Assembly (NCBI RefSeq): GCF_010091925.1
Contig: NZ_WVID01000001.1
Span: 248,001 to 312,000, forward strand
Length of the DNA stretch: 64,000 bases
Source of the DNA: Nostoc sp. B(2019)
Lineage (GTDB): Bacteria; Cyanobacteriota; Cyanobacteriia; Cyanobacteriales; Nostocaceae
Direction of reading: 5' to 3'
Shown here: in pieces, positions 1-8,672 of the stretch
Position numbering within the stretch: position 1 is the stretch's first letter
How the letters are laid out: every line of letters begins with the position of its first letter
Translations under genes and position numbers: made by a program
Notes under the pieces: generated by a model
Told to the model about the DNA's origin: nothing
Databases searched by the model: none
The model's input: only the letters and a program-made list of their open reading frames with translations

Positions 1-238
1 AGCCAAAAATTGGACAGAGTTTAACGACCGAACCAGAACAAACTGCATAATTTGGTAAATACCGACATAGATATCTGTAGTTCTTTACTACAGTTAAATC
101 AAGAATTATGTTAGCTACATTACCAAAAAGTCTCTTAGCAAGGATGCGATCGCTATAATATTTTGCCAAGTCCATCCTATCGGCTTCATCATAAATTCTA
201 AGGCTTATAGCTAAAATCGGCTCCAACTGAGTGAGAGC
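1..238 (-). other. Open reading frame fragment running off the window edge, unrecognised
   Basis: The minus strand is open for 79 codons from a TAA at 239-241 to the window edge. Possible starts are a TTG at 226 and an ATG at 175. The translation includes a stretch reading DEADRMDLAKYYSDRILAK, which I do not recognise. It begins 5 bases beyond the kinase stop on the same strand, so it could be the 5' part of a next gene, a gene remnant, or chance openness in AT-rich DNA. Confidence 0.2.
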
Positions 239-243
239 TTATC

Positions 244-1302
244 TTAATGTCCGGTTTTTTCTTGACAACTTGCCTTTAAGTCAAAACTTTGGCATTCTGT
301 AGCTTCCAGCAATTGCCTAACCGGATCACCAGGCTGACAACTCATCAAAGTTCCCCCCACAGCAACCAGTGTCACAACAGTTGCTAATCCCAGCACTGTA
401 GCTCGTTTTCTATGTTGGATTGTACTGACTAAAGTATCTATCCCAGTGGCACTACCGACAACCTCAATTGGCCCAAGTGCTTTTAAAGCCATAGATGCAT
501 TGGTATAGCGACGTTTCCGGTTAGGTTCTACCATTTTCATCAACCATGACCGAAAACGCGGACTGATGTGGAGAACTAATTGCTGGAAATTAAAGCGATA
601 GTTATCATCAATTAATTTCCCAATCTCAACAGAACGGGTATTAGTGAGTAAACAAATCAGTGTTGCCCCTAAACTATATAAATCTGACGCCTCAGTGAGA
701 GCATGACCAAACTGTTCTTCTGGTGGCATGAAACCTGGCGTTCCTGCTACAAAGCTACTAAGAGCTATTTTTGCAACCTGTACCCTAGCCAATCCAAAAT
801 CAACCAGGTAAGCATTCAGTTGCTCGTCAACTAAAATATTCTCTGGTTTGATATCTCGATGGATAATTGGGTTGACTTGCGTTTGCAGATAAACCAAAAT
901 TTCTAAAATTGAAAGAGCAATTTGCTTGATTTCTTCAGGATGAAAGCTACGTCTTAATCCTAAAGATGGAGCATTTTTATACTCCTGCACCATATAAAAA
1001 ACCCCTGATGTTTCAAAGGAATCTATATAGCGGGGAATGCGGGAATGATTCAGTTTCTTAAGAATTTCAATTTCCCGCTCGTAAGCTTTCACACCTGACC
1101 AGTCAGTACTCACACTAGTAAATCGGAACTCTTTAATCACCACCTCTTGATCATAGTTGAGGGCATTAGCTAAGTAAGTAATGCGTCCCCCTTCCCGATT
1201 ACGTCCTAGCTCACGAATCACTTTATAGCCTAGCTGGGAAAAATCTGGATGGTGACTTAAGGGAATTACCCTTTTATATCTATTACGCAGATCAAGCTCC
1301 AT
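244..1302 (-). CDS. Serine/threonine protein kinase with C-terminal membrane anchor
   Basis: Hanks-type protein kinase that would phosphorylate Ser/Thr on unknown targets. Counting from an upstream GTG at 1314, the visible motifs are the VVIKEF lysine (about residue 61), HRDIKPEN (152-159), DFGLA (172-176), GTPGFMPPEE in place of the usual APE (191-200) and DLYSLG (211-216). The glycine-rich loop is degenerate (ELGRNREGG). A single hydrophobic segment near 307-325 should anchor it in the membrane, leaving a roughly 30-residue tail with three cysteines (one just after the segment). I prefer the ATG at 1302 over the GTG at 1314; neither has a clear Shine-Dalgarno. No partner gene is apparent. 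Confidence 0.9.
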   Translation of the reverse strand: MELDLRNRYKRVIPLSHHPDFSQLGYKVIRELGRNREGGRITYLANALNYDQEVVIKEFRFTSVSTDWSGVKAYEREIEILKKLNHSRIPRYIDSFETSGVFYMVQEYKNAPSLGLRRSFHPEEIKQIALSILEILVYLQTQVNPIIHRDIKPENILVDEQLNAYLVDFGLARVQVAKIALSSFVAGTPGFMPPEEQFGHALTEASDLYSLGATLICLLTNTRSVEIGKLIDDNYRFNFQQLVLHISPRFRSWLMKMVEPNRKRRYTNASMALKALGPIEVVGSATGIDTLVSTIQHRKRATVLGLATVVTLVAVGGTLMSCQPGDPVRQLLEATECQSFDLKASCQEKTGH

Positions 1303-1429
1303 TACACACACCACATGAGTTTGATTTTGTCAAGGTGCAATTAAAAAATAAGAGACACTGACCCAAATTGTTAGCCGTAGTTTTACACTGCCTGCACCAA
1401 GGCGCATAGCACAAATTTCTTCTTGGTGT

Positions 1430-1554
1430 GCATCTAGTAGTCTGCCAAAAAACTTGGCGGGTGGGGAAAGGGAAAAGGTTGATTTACCTACCTTATCCTT
1501 TAACCTTTTCCCAATCTACAGGCGTCAATATTTGCGTGGTGAACTACTAGACGC
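1430..1554. repeat. MITE-like nested inverted repeat, about 125 bp
   Basis: The ends are near-perfect inverted repeats: GCATCTAGTAG at 1430-1440 and CTACTAGACGC at 1544-1554 (10 of 11 match). Inside is a second perfect pair, GGGAAAAGGTT at 1470-1480 and AACCTTTTCCC at 1502-1512. It lies between the kinase start and the hydrolase stop. No transposase is present. Whether it is repeated elsewhere in the genome cannot be seen from this window. Confidence 0.6.
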
Positions 1555-1561
1555 GAAATTA

Positions 1562-2455
1562 TCACCTTTGCGCTAGCCAAGCGACAATCTGGGCATTTAC
1601 AACATCTGGAACTTCATCGTGGGGACAATGACCGGCGTTGGGAATAGGAACAATTTTGATTTCTTTGCCATTCTTGCGCGCCTCCTCGTAAATCTTTGCC
1701 CCGGTAATCGGTGTCCAAGGATCATCAGCACCCCAAATTACTAATAGGGGACGTTCGACTTTGGGCAATAGTTCCACTGGAGTTGGGCCAGGAGGTGCTG
1801 TGAGAATGGAGGCGAAAACTTGTTGCGCTCCCGGATCGCAAGCAGGAGTATAAAGTAAATCAACTAATTCATCAGTAACGGCTGTGCGATCGCGGTAAAC
1901 TTGGTAAAGAGTACGGCGAATTTGGGCTTTTTGACGAATGCGGTTAAAGACGAATTTGCCTGTCAGAGGCGATCGCACAAACCTGTTAAAAGCTCCCATA
2001 ACAACACGTAACGGTGGATTCAATTCGTGGGGACGATGACTCAACCCACCCGCAACGTTAATTAAAACACCACCAGCAGCAATTTCTGGATGTTCTACCA
2101 GTACTATCAAGCTTAAAAGTGCGCCGATGGAGTTGCCAATAAATACAGCCGGTTCTTGAATGTGTTCTGTCCAAAAATCTTTCAGCAGTTCTACCCAAAC
2201 CTCTACGCTGTAATTAATTGGGGCTTTATCAGAACCACCAAAACCCAAAAGGTCTATGGCAAAAACCCGGTAGCCAGCATTTGCTAAAACTGGGATATTT
2301 TTACGCCAATGTCCAATGGAAGCACCAAAGCCGTGAACCAGTACCAGAGGGCGTCCTGTACCCATGACGGTATACTGAATTTTGTGCCCCTGCCAAGTCC
2401 AAAAGTGTGTTTCAAAGGGGTATTGTGTTCCTATCTGCTGCGTAGTTACAGTCAT
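1562..2455 (-). CDS. Alpha/beta fold hydrolase
   Basis: Single-domain alpha/beta hydrolase of 297 residues, a normal length for the family. Visible are the oxyanion-hole HGFGAS motif after strand 3 (about residues 41-46), the nucleophile elbow GNSIGA (about 107-112, Ser nucleophile), a late acid in WGADDPW and the catalytic histidine in PNAGHCPHDE near the C-terminus. It has no signal peptide, so it is probably cytoplasmic. The substrate cannot be predicted; similar cyanobacterial proteins are annotated as haloalkane dehalogenase-like or esterase-like. It stands alone, and the 3' side carries a MITE-like repeat. Confidence 0.88.
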   Translation of the reverse strand: MTVTTQQIGTQYPFETHFWTWQGHKIQYTVMGTGRPLVLVHGFGASIGHWRKNIPVLANAGYRVFAIDLLGFGGSDKAPINYSVEVWVELLKDFWTEHIQEPAVFIGNSIGALLSLIVLVEHPEIAAGGVLINVAGGLSHRPHELNPPLRVVMGAFNRFVRSPLTGKFVFNRIRQKAQIRRTLYQVYRDRTAVTDELVDLLYTPACDPGAQQVFASILTAPPGPTPVELLPKVERPLLVIWGADDPWTPITGAKIYEEARKNGKEIKIVPIPNAGHCPHDEVPDVVNAQIVAWLAQR

Positions 2456-2567
2456 TATTAAGATTCATAAAGTGTTTCTTAAATATAGTAATGTTCTCTG
2501 ACCTAAAAGAACTCTGATTAAAATGGTATTTTTAAACCAATCCCAGTTGAGTTGAGGTCTTTGCGCT

Positions 2568-3323
2568 ATGACTCTTTCTGCCAACCAACTCAAGACCGAG
2601 ATTATCTACCCCGACTCTGATGGTACACCGATGGCGGAAAGCGATCCAGCACGGGATTATCTAATTTATGGTGTAGAGTCCCTAGACATTTATTTTCAAG
2701 ACCGAGATGACGTCTACGTATCGGGAAACCTGTTCATTTATTACAAAAAAGGCATTCCTAGTGCTGTGGTGGCTCCCGACGTCTTTGTGGTATTTGGAGT
2801 AGAAAAAAAGAAGCGCCTCAGCTACAAGGTTTGGGAGGAAGGGGGTAAAGTCCCCAGTTTTGTTTTAGAAGTGACTTCTTTAACTACTCAAGAGAATGAT
2901 GAAGAGGATAAACCCAAGAAATACGCACTCCTGGGTGTGCAAGAGTATTTTCAGTATGACCCAACTGGAGATTACCTTAGTCCACAACTGAAGGGTTCGA
3001 GTTTAGTTGAGGGCAGATATCAACCTATTGCAGCGAAGCTTTTACCTGATGGAGTTACATCAATTCACAGTGAAGTATTGGGTTTAGACCTCAGACTGAT
3101 TGATGGAGAATTGAGGTTTTTTGAACCCCAAACGGGGAAAAAACTATTGAGTCACAAGGAAACGGAACAAGCCAGACAGACCGCAGAACAAGCCCTACAG
3201 GAAGCAGAACAAGCCCGACGGGATGCAATACCTCGATTATTAGAGTTGGGCTTAAGCATGGATCAGGTTGCAAGTTCTCTTAGCTTACCTGTGGATGAGG
3301 TGAAACGCTTTATTCAAGAGTGA
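2568..3323 (+). CDS. Uma2 family (DUF820) endonuclease-like protein
   Basis: Uma2 proteins carry a PD-(D/E)XK-like fold and are greatly expanded in cyanobacteria; their role is not settled. Visible are the APDVFVVFGV strand (acidic residue), the following FVLEVTS strand (second acidic residue) and a YEYF-like YFQYDP segment. Residues about 198-218 are a Glu/Gln/Ala/Arg-rich helix with repeated EQA units, followed by a C-terminal LLELGLSMDQVASSLSLPVDEV helix-turn-helix-like tail, which is also found in Rpn-type proteins. At 251 residues it appears intact, unlike the two other Uma2 copies in this window. Confidence 0.85.
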   Translation: MTLSANQLKTEIIYPDSDGTPMAESDPARDYLIYGVESLDIYFQDRDDVYVSGNLFIYYKKGIPSAVVAPDVFVVFGVEKKKRLSYKVWEEGGKVPSFVLEVTSLTTQENDEEDKPKKYALLGVQEYFQYDPTGDYLSPQLKGSSLVEGRYQPIAAKLLPDGVTSIHSEVLGLDLRLIDGELRFFEPQTGKKLLSHKETEQARQTAEQALQEAEQARRDAIPRLLELGLSMDQVASSLSLPVDEVKRFIQE

Positions 3324-3397
3324 TACTAAATATCTTTGTAGGCAAAACTTATTAAGGGATTAAAAACGGGCGATGTCTGTCTTGAAAAGTTCAGATC

Positions 3398-3447
3398 GGC
3401 GGAAACCGCCGCTCCGACTTTTCGCTACGACGGGCTACGCCTACGCA
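3398..3447. repeat. Hairpin plus interspersed palindromic repeat
   Basis: A perfect hairpin, GGCGG-AAA-CCGCC, sits at 3398-3410. At 3423-3447 follows the reverse complement of a GC-rich palindromic repeat (CGCTACGACGGGCTACGCC and onward) that also appears, in the other orientation, inside the GST reading frame near 28439. Both lie between convergent genes. Confidence 0.6.
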
Positions 3448-3498
3448 TTTTCGAGGGATTGTCTAATATTTAAAGTCAAAAATTAGTATAAGTTTTTC

Positions 3499-5091
3499 TT
3501 AGAAACTCAATATCATCCTCATTGTGCCAACAAAAATATCACCATTCGCATTATTATGATTAGAATTTATAATATAAATTGCACCTGGTATTAGTTTAAT
3601 ATTGTTATTTAACGGATACTCATAAAAAGCTTCAAAGTGTAATCCTGTTCCTTTATCTTCTCGTGCTGCGATCGCATTATGAATGACTTTTGGTGGCATT
3701 CCAAAGCCTAAGCCACCAATAGCACTTTTTTTAAATAAATCAGGAAAAGCTAGATTAACAGCGTAGTTGATAATGTCAGCATCACCCTTCACGCCGTCCA
3801 CTCGTTCGGCATTAGTATATCCAAACCATCCGCTCACAGCAAGCTGAGGAAGCATTTTCCACGAAGCGCCAACAGCATAAGAATTAGAAACAAGGGGCAC
3901 ACCTAAACCAAAGGGTAGGTTTGAGAAAGTACTACCTGTTCGATGCGCTAAATCACCGTTATCAGAATAGTTGCGTACATACAAAAACCCTAGTTCAGCG
4001 TTTGAAAATGGCTTATAGGAAAGCTGCACTAACCCACTATAAGTTCCATTAAATAAACCAGCAGCACCAGTAGCAATATCGGCATTTTGTGCTAGATAAC
4101 CTAAGTCTAATCTAAGAGATTCATTAGGTTTATAAACAGACGCCAACCCGCTACCTGTAGTATTCCCAATGCGGTATATAGGATTACGCTCTAAAAAGCG
4201 TGAAGGAGAACCTTTTGCACCTCCAAAACTAGCAAAATAGGGATTAAGCACTGTGGCATAGTAATGATGAGAAGCAGCGTTCGCGTAAAAATAAATTTGC
4301 CAATTTTCGCCTGCTGGAAACTGATATTCTAATAAATTTAGAAAAAAGTTATTATTTGTATTTCCAACTTCAAAAGATTGTCGTGTCATATTCGTGCCAG
4401 TGACACCATTGAAATTTGGTACTCGATTTGAAGATTGTAAACGTACTAGCAGTCTATCTCTGCCTGTAAAGCTAGTAAGTAAATTAATTCGAGCGCGATA
4501 GTTAAATGCTAAATTAGAATCAATTGTGGTATTTGGGTTGTTATCAGCACTATCCCCTATCGCATCACTAGCGGCAAGAACCACAGAAACATTTAATTTA
4601 GTTGTAGTTGAAAATTGATTTGCTGTTATTTCTGCACTTTGCGCTTCTAAATTATCTAACCGATTTTGTAGAGTAATTAATTCGACAGCAAACTCATCTT
4701 TTAAACGTTGGATGGTAGAAAGTTCAACAGAAGTAAGTGGAGTAGCTTGTTCTACCTGTTGATTAACTTCGTCTAAGCAAGCGTTCAGTATAGCAGCAAA
4801 TTCGTAACGCGTGAACTGATGGTGAACTGGATAGGCGTTATCAGAATATCCAGCAGTACAACCATACCTTTTAATTAAGGATTGCAACTCTTGAAATGCC
4901 CAATCGCTGGGTTGTACATCTGAAAGTTGGGAAACAGAGGTAGTTAGAATTTCTGTTTGCTCCTCAAGCTTTAGTTGTGTAAATGTTTTCTCTTGTTGGA
5001 CTTCCGACGCCAAAACAGTATTTGAGAAGACTATGATAAAACTAAAAATCGCCGTGCAATTAGACAGTAATTTTCCCGGCAATAGAGCCAT
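3499..5091 (-). CDS. Outer-membrane porin with SLH domain (OprB family, 'iron uptake porin' type)
   Basis: Cyanobacterial major outer-membrane porin, 530 residues. The N-terminus has a hydrophobic signal peptide (FSFIIVFSNTVLA). Around residues 57-110 an S-layer-homology domain is visible (LSDVQPSDWAFQELQSL, then FTRYEFAAILNACLD), which binds peptidoglycan-linked polymer in the periplasm. A short coiled coil (about 120-150) leads into a C-terminal OprB-type beta barrel with alternating aromatic strands ending in MRMILSF, a typical C-terminal Phe barrel signature. Related proteins are annotated as iron-uptake porins, but I see no Fur box. It is divergent from the sorbosone dehydrogenase-like gene. 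Confidence 0.9.
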   Translation of the reverse strand: MALLPGKLLSNCTAIFSFIIVFSNTVLASEVQQEKTFTQLKLEEQTEILTTSVSQLSDVQPSDWAFQELQSLIKRYGCTAGYSDNAYPVHHQFTRYEFAAILNACLDEVNQQVEQATPLTSVELSTIQRLKDEFAVELITLQNRLDNLEAQSAEITANQFSTTTKLNVSVVLAASDAIGDSADNNPNTTIDSNLAFNYRARINLLTSFTGRDRLLVRLQSSNRVPNFNGVTGTNMTRQSFEVGNTNNNFFLNLLEYQFPAGENWQIYFYANAASHHYYATVLNPYFASFGGAKGSPSRFLERNPIYRIGNTTGSGLASVYKPNESLRLDLGYLAQNADIATGAAGLFNGTYSGLVQLSYKPFSNAELGFLYVRNYSDNGDLAHRTGSTFSNLPFGLGVPLVSNSYAVGASWKMLPQLAVSGWFGYTNAERVDGVKGDADIINYAVNLAFPDLFKKSAIGGLGFGMPPKVIHNAIAAREDKGTGLHFEAFYEYPLNNNIKLIPGAIYIINSNHNNANGDIFVGTMRMILSF

Positions 5092-5432
5092 TTTTTCGTT
5101 TCACTCATCACAACTATTTTCCCAACTTAGTTTAAATCACAAATCTATCTATAGCAATCCTTGAAAGCTTAAATTACTAACTTCTCTAAAAAGTCGTGGA
5201 TTTGGTTGTTGGTTGTTCAGTAAAAACGGATTTTTATCTCTTTCAAGTAGGTATATCTATTCCTTTAGTTAGATGTGAACGCTGATTTAGCGTAATAGAT
5301 TATATTGCGGAATACATATAAAGCAACCTTTTACAATTAGCATAAAAAATGTATTTTGCTATGTATTTACATTTCTAAAATATTGTAATTCTGCCCAGTC
5401 TTTTCACATCAAAAAAATCAAGGAAAGATGCA
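5092..5432. promoter_or_regulatory. Divergent promoter region between porin and propeller-protein genes
   Basis: 341 AT-rich bases separate two genes that start outward from it, so both promoters should lie here. A purine-rich AAGGAAAG just before the GTG at 5433 is a plausible ribosome binding site. I could not identify a convincing sigma-type -35/-10 pair or a Fur box. Confidence 0.4.
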
Positions 5433-6635
5433 GTGAAAGCAAAAAGTTTATTTATTGGTTGTGCTTTATTAGTGAGTATGGCCCTTCCTAGCAGTGCTCA
5501 AAAACCCCAGCAACAGAGAATAGAACGTGTTGAAGGCTATTTGGCAACGCCTGAGCGTTTGGAATTTAAAGAATCCCTCTTACAACAACTTAAGATGCCT
5601 GCGGGATTTAGCATTAACGTGTTTGCTAAAGACTTAGGCAACCCTCGAAAGTTGGCAGTTGGTGGTGATGGTACTGTCTACGTTACTCGTCGCGAACAAG
5701 GTGATATATTGGCACTGCGCGATCGCAACAATGATGGACGTGTTGATAACATACAGACCGTTGCATCAGGTCATAAGTATGTTAACGGTATTACAATTCG
5801 CCAAAATCGTCTTTACTTTGTCACAGACAGACAACTCTACGCCGCAGACATAGGAAAAGACGGGAATCTAGGCAAACCACAGGTTTTGATTGATGATTTA
5901 CCTGATGCGGGACAACACCCAAATCGAACCATCGCCTTTGGCCCTGATGGGATGCTTTATGTTAGTGTGGGCAGTACTTGTAATGCCTGTGACGAGACAA
6001 ATGATGAAAGCGCCACCCTACTACGAGCACAACCTGACGGTAGCAAGCGGACAATTTATGCTGAGGGTTTACGCAACACCATCGGTTTTGCTTGGCATCC
6101 CCAAACTAAAGAATTGTGGGGTTTAGATCATGGTTCAGACTGGCGCGGTAATGATCAACCACCAGAAGAATTAAATCAAATTGTGCAGGGTGCAGATTAC
6201 GGCTGGCCATTTTGTTGGGGCGATCGCCGTCCAGATGTATATTTATCAGCGAACCCACAAGGTAAAACTAAGGAAGAATACTGCGCTAAAACACAACCGC
6301 CAGTACTAACTTATACAGCACACAGTGCGCCATTAGATTTTGTTTTTTATACTGCATCTCAGTTTCCGCAAGAATACCGGAACGACGCTTTTGTAACTAT
6401 GCGTGGTTCGTGGAATCGCAAACCTCCCGCAGGTTACAAAATAGTGCGGATACGTTATCAAAATGGCAAACCAGCGGCATTTGAGGACTTCATCACAGGA
6501 TTTTTGAACCCTCAAGCAACGGCACAATTTGGCCGACCTGTGGGTCTTGCAGTTTTACCCAACGGTTCGCTGTTGTTCACAGATGATACCAACGGTGTAA
6601 TTTACAGAGTATCGTACGCTGCTCCTAGCAAATAA
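5433..6635 (+). CDS. Sorbosone dehydrogenase-family beta-propeller protein, exported
   Basis: PQQ-type glucose/sorbosone dehydrogenase-fold protein, 400 residues. It starts with a GTG preceded by AAGGAAAG and has a short signal peptide (FIGCALLVSMALPSSA), so it acts outside the cytoplasm. Propeller motifs visible are NPRKLAVGGDGTVYVTRR, AFGPDGMLYVSVGS, LRNTIGFAWHP, WGLDHGSDWRG and VGLAVLPNGSLLFTDD. A Cys pair in STCNACDE probably forms a disulfide or binds cofactor, as in related periplasmic proteins. The enzymatic substrate is unknown, and sorbosone activity itself should not be assumed. Confidence 0.85.
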   Translation: MKAKSLFIGCALLVSMALPSSAQKPQQQRIERVEGYLATPERLEFKESLLQQLKMPAGFSINVFAKDLGNPRKLAVGGDGTVYVTRREQGDILALRDRNNDGRVDNIQTVASGHKYVNGITIRQNRLYFVTDRQLYAADIGKDGNLGKPQVLIDDLPDAGQHPNRTIAFGPDGMLYVSVGSTCNACDETNDESATLLRAQPDGSKRTIYAEGLRNTIGFAWHPQTKELWGLDHGSDWRGNDQPPEELNQIVQGADYGWPFCWGDRRPDVYLSANPQGKTKEEYCAKTQPPVLTYTAHSAPLDFVFYTASQFPQEYRNDAFVTMRGSWNRKPPAGYKIVRIRYQNGKPAAFEDFITGFLNPQATAQFGRPVGLAVLPNGSLLFTDDTNGVIYRVSYAAPSK

Positions 6636-6646
6636 CACCATACTCC

Positions 6647-6943
6647 AGCCCTGTCAAGGTATAGCCTTCAACGTTTAATATTCTTTGTGCCTTAGTGCCT
6701 CTGTGGTGACAAAAATTCTTGAATTAACCACAAAGCCACAGCGAAAAGTCTGAGCGGAGGCTTCCTCCGATGGTCTGTTTTACTGCCGAGAGGCGCAAGG
6801 CTTTGCGCCTCTCCCTTGTGTCTAAAAGACACAAGGCAACCGTTCTGAAAGAACGGTTGGGCAGTCAGACCCGCATAGCGTTCAGAACTTTTTAAGACAA
6901 AGACACAACGATAAAGCAGATTTTTCACCACCTTGACAGGGCT
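6647..6943. repeat. 297-bp structured repeat with 14-bp terminal inverted repeats
   Basis: AGCCCTGTCAAGGT at 6647-6660 is matched perfectly by its reverse complement at 6930-6943. Inside is a nested fold. An outer stem AAAAGT-CTGA pairs with TCAG-AACTTTT; a small hairpin CGGAGG-CTT-CCTCCG sits at 6755-6769; GGTCTG (6772-6777) pairs with CAGACC (6866-6871); ACTGCC (6782-6787) pairs with GGCAGT (6860-6865). These enclose three consecutive perfect hairpins at 6788-6813, 6814-6836 and 6837-6859. No coding capacity is evident. Its right end overlaps upstream start codons of the next gene. Confidence 0.75.
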
Positions 6944-7010
6944 AACCTCGATACCCACAACAAAGCCGACACGGTTGATAATGAAGATAGGCGTTATCTT
7001 CACAAAAGTT

Positions 7011-7790
7011 ATGTTTTTAACTTGGCTAGACAGCAACTCTTGGCTACTGGAAATCGGTAGTAAACGGATATTAATTGACCCTTGGCTGGTTGGTTCGTTA
7101 ATTTTCAGCAATTTAGATTGGTTATTTAAAGGCTCTCGACCTCAAGAACGCCCAATACCAGAGAATATTGATCTGATTCTGCTGTCTCAAGGCTTGGAAG
7201 ACCATACTCATCCACCAACGCTCAAGCAGCTCGACCATACCATCAAGGTTGTAGCTTCTCCCAATGCTGCTAAGGTAGTGAAGCAATTAGGCTACACCCA
7301 GGTAACGACTCTCGCTCATGGTGAAACTTTCACTTTAGATGATCAAGTAGAAATCAAGGCTACTCCCGGCTCTCCCATTGGCCCCACTTTAGTGGAAAAT
7401 GGTTATTTGCTCAAAGAGTTGGAGAGTGGTTTAACAGTTTATTACGAACCTCACGGCTATCATGCTCCGCAAGTTAAGCAAGCTGCACCAGTTGATGTGG
7501 TGATTACGCCGTTTGTTGATATGACCCTGCCTTTACTTGGGCCGATTATTCAAGGAAAGAATAGTATCTTAGAAGTGGCAAAATCATTACAACCTCAACT
7601 AATCCTACCTACTGCGGCTGGTGGAGATGTAATTTTTGAGGGATTGCTGATGAAACTTGTTCAGACGAAGGGAAGTGCTGAGGAACTTCGTTTATTACTA
7701 GAGAAAAACAATCTGGCGACGCGGGTGATGGAACCTAGACCAGGCGATCGCATAGAACTACCATTAGAGAAGCGAGCATTAGCAATCTGA
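7011..7790 (+). CDS. MBL-fold metal-dependent hydrolase (UlaG-like)
   Basis: Metallo-beta-lactamase superfamily protein. Recognisable features are the opening WLDSNSWLLEIGSKRILIDPWL strand pair, the metal-site-like LLSQGLEDHTH (a variant of HxHxDH in which the first histidines are replaced), PHGYH and the later VDVVITPFVD strand. The loss of the first two canonical histidines suggests altered metal binding or a weak or non-hydrolytic role. The frame is open from 6933, but those extra codons lie in the 297-bp repeat. I therefore choose the ATG at 7011, where the conserved fold begins, giving 259 residues. An ATG at 6981 is the alternative. Confidence 0.8.
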   Translation: MFLTWLDSNSWLLEIGSKRILIDPWLVGSLIFSNLDWLFKGSRPQERPIPENIDLILLSQGLEDHTHPPTLKQLDHTIKVVASPNAAKVVKQLGYTQVTTLAHGETFTLDDQVEIKATPGSPIGPTLVENGYLLKELESGLTVYYEPHGYHAPQVKQAAPVDVVITPFVDMTLPLLGPIIQGKNSILEVAKSLQPQLILPTAAGGDVIFEGLLMKLVQTKGSAEELRLLLEKNNLATRVMEPRPGDRIELPLEKRALAI

Positions 7791-7793
7791 ATT

Positions 7794-8591
7794 TTAGAGT
7801 AGATTTTTTGTAGCTTCAACTTCCAACATGACCATAGAAATATGGGCAAGATTCTCACTATCTAATGGGTAATTCTCAAGGTAGATGTCGGCTATCTCGT
7901 CAATAATTCCTTCATGTAAATTTTGCGGGATTCTCCAAAGAAAATTAGAATTCCCGATTGTTCTAATTGATCCCTTTAATCCTGCTTTCCCTTCAAAAAC
8001 CATATCTTTTTGGACTAGCTCTACACGTTTTGCTTCTAAGCCAACACGTTTGAGGAAATCTTGATATTCATCATCGCTATAAAAGCGAGTTTTAAAGGTA
8101 AAGTCTTGAAAATAATTTCTCCATTTATGATTATAAATTACTTTGGTTGTAGCATCATTAATCGGTGCAGCGTGATTTTTTCCGCCAAACTGAAGTATGG
8201 CTTTACCAGATGCTTTTAGGCTTCTTTTAATACCTTCTAAAACGGGTAAATGATCTGTAATCCAGTGAAGACACGCAAAGGAAACAATAATATCAAATTC
8301 GTTTTCAAAATCTAGCTGTCTTGCATCTTGGTGTTGGAAATTCAGATTAGGAAAATCACTAATAGGAAAATTTTGCTGAGCAAAGTTAATCATATCTTCA
8401 GAACTGTCAATACCAAGAACCGAACCATTTGGTACTAAGTTGGCAATAAGAGTAGTAATTTTTCCATCTCCACAGCCAATATCCAAAATTCTTTCATTTT
8501 TGGTTAATTTCAGGTTGGCTATTAACTCCTGCGCCCATCTCTGTTGATTGGTAGAGTTTTTGTGATAATCCTTTGCATTCCAAGTAGACAT
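7794..8591 (-). CDS. Class I SAM-dependent methyltransferase
   Basis: A methyltransferase of 265 residues resembling trans-aconitate 2-methyltransferase and Methyltransf_11/25 proteins. Motif I is ILDIGCGDGKIT (about residues 36-47), the acidic residue binding SAM ribose is in VLGIDSSEDMI, and post-motif DIIVSFACLHWITDH matches the usual motif IV region. The start ATG at 8591 is preceded by TTAGGAG, a good ribosome binding site. The substrate is unknown. It converges with the MBL-fold gene, with 3 bases between stops, so both transcripts must share or overlap their 3' ends. Confidence 0.87.
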   Translation of the reverse strand: MSTWNAKDYHKNSTNQQRWAQELIANLKLTKNERILDIGCGDGKITTLIANLVPNGSVLGIDSSEDMINFAQQNFPISDFPNLNFQHQDARQLDFENEFDIIVSFACLHWITDHLPVLEGIKRSLKASGKAILQFGGKNHAAPINDATTKVIYNHKWRNYFQDFTFKTRFYSDDEYQDFLKRVGLEAKRVELVQKDMVFEGKAGLKGSIRTIGNSNFLWRIPQNLHEGIIDEIADIYLENYPLDSENLAHISMVMLEVEATKNLL

Positions 8592-8672
8592 AATATTCTC
8601 CTAATTTAGGAGCGTGGATACTAAATCAATTAGTCAAAGTTTACAGCAAGATACTAAAGTTGAATTCTCATT

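Noticed and set aside
244-1302. Ser/Thr kinase as the missing kinase part of the Mokosh-like locus
   Set aside because: It is 10 kb away on the other strand, has its own membrane anchor and shows no link to the helicase.
6692-7111. 139-codon minus-strand ORF across the repeat and MBL gene start
   Set aside because: It runs through the 297-bp structured repeat and antisense to a conserved gene, with no recognisable protein.
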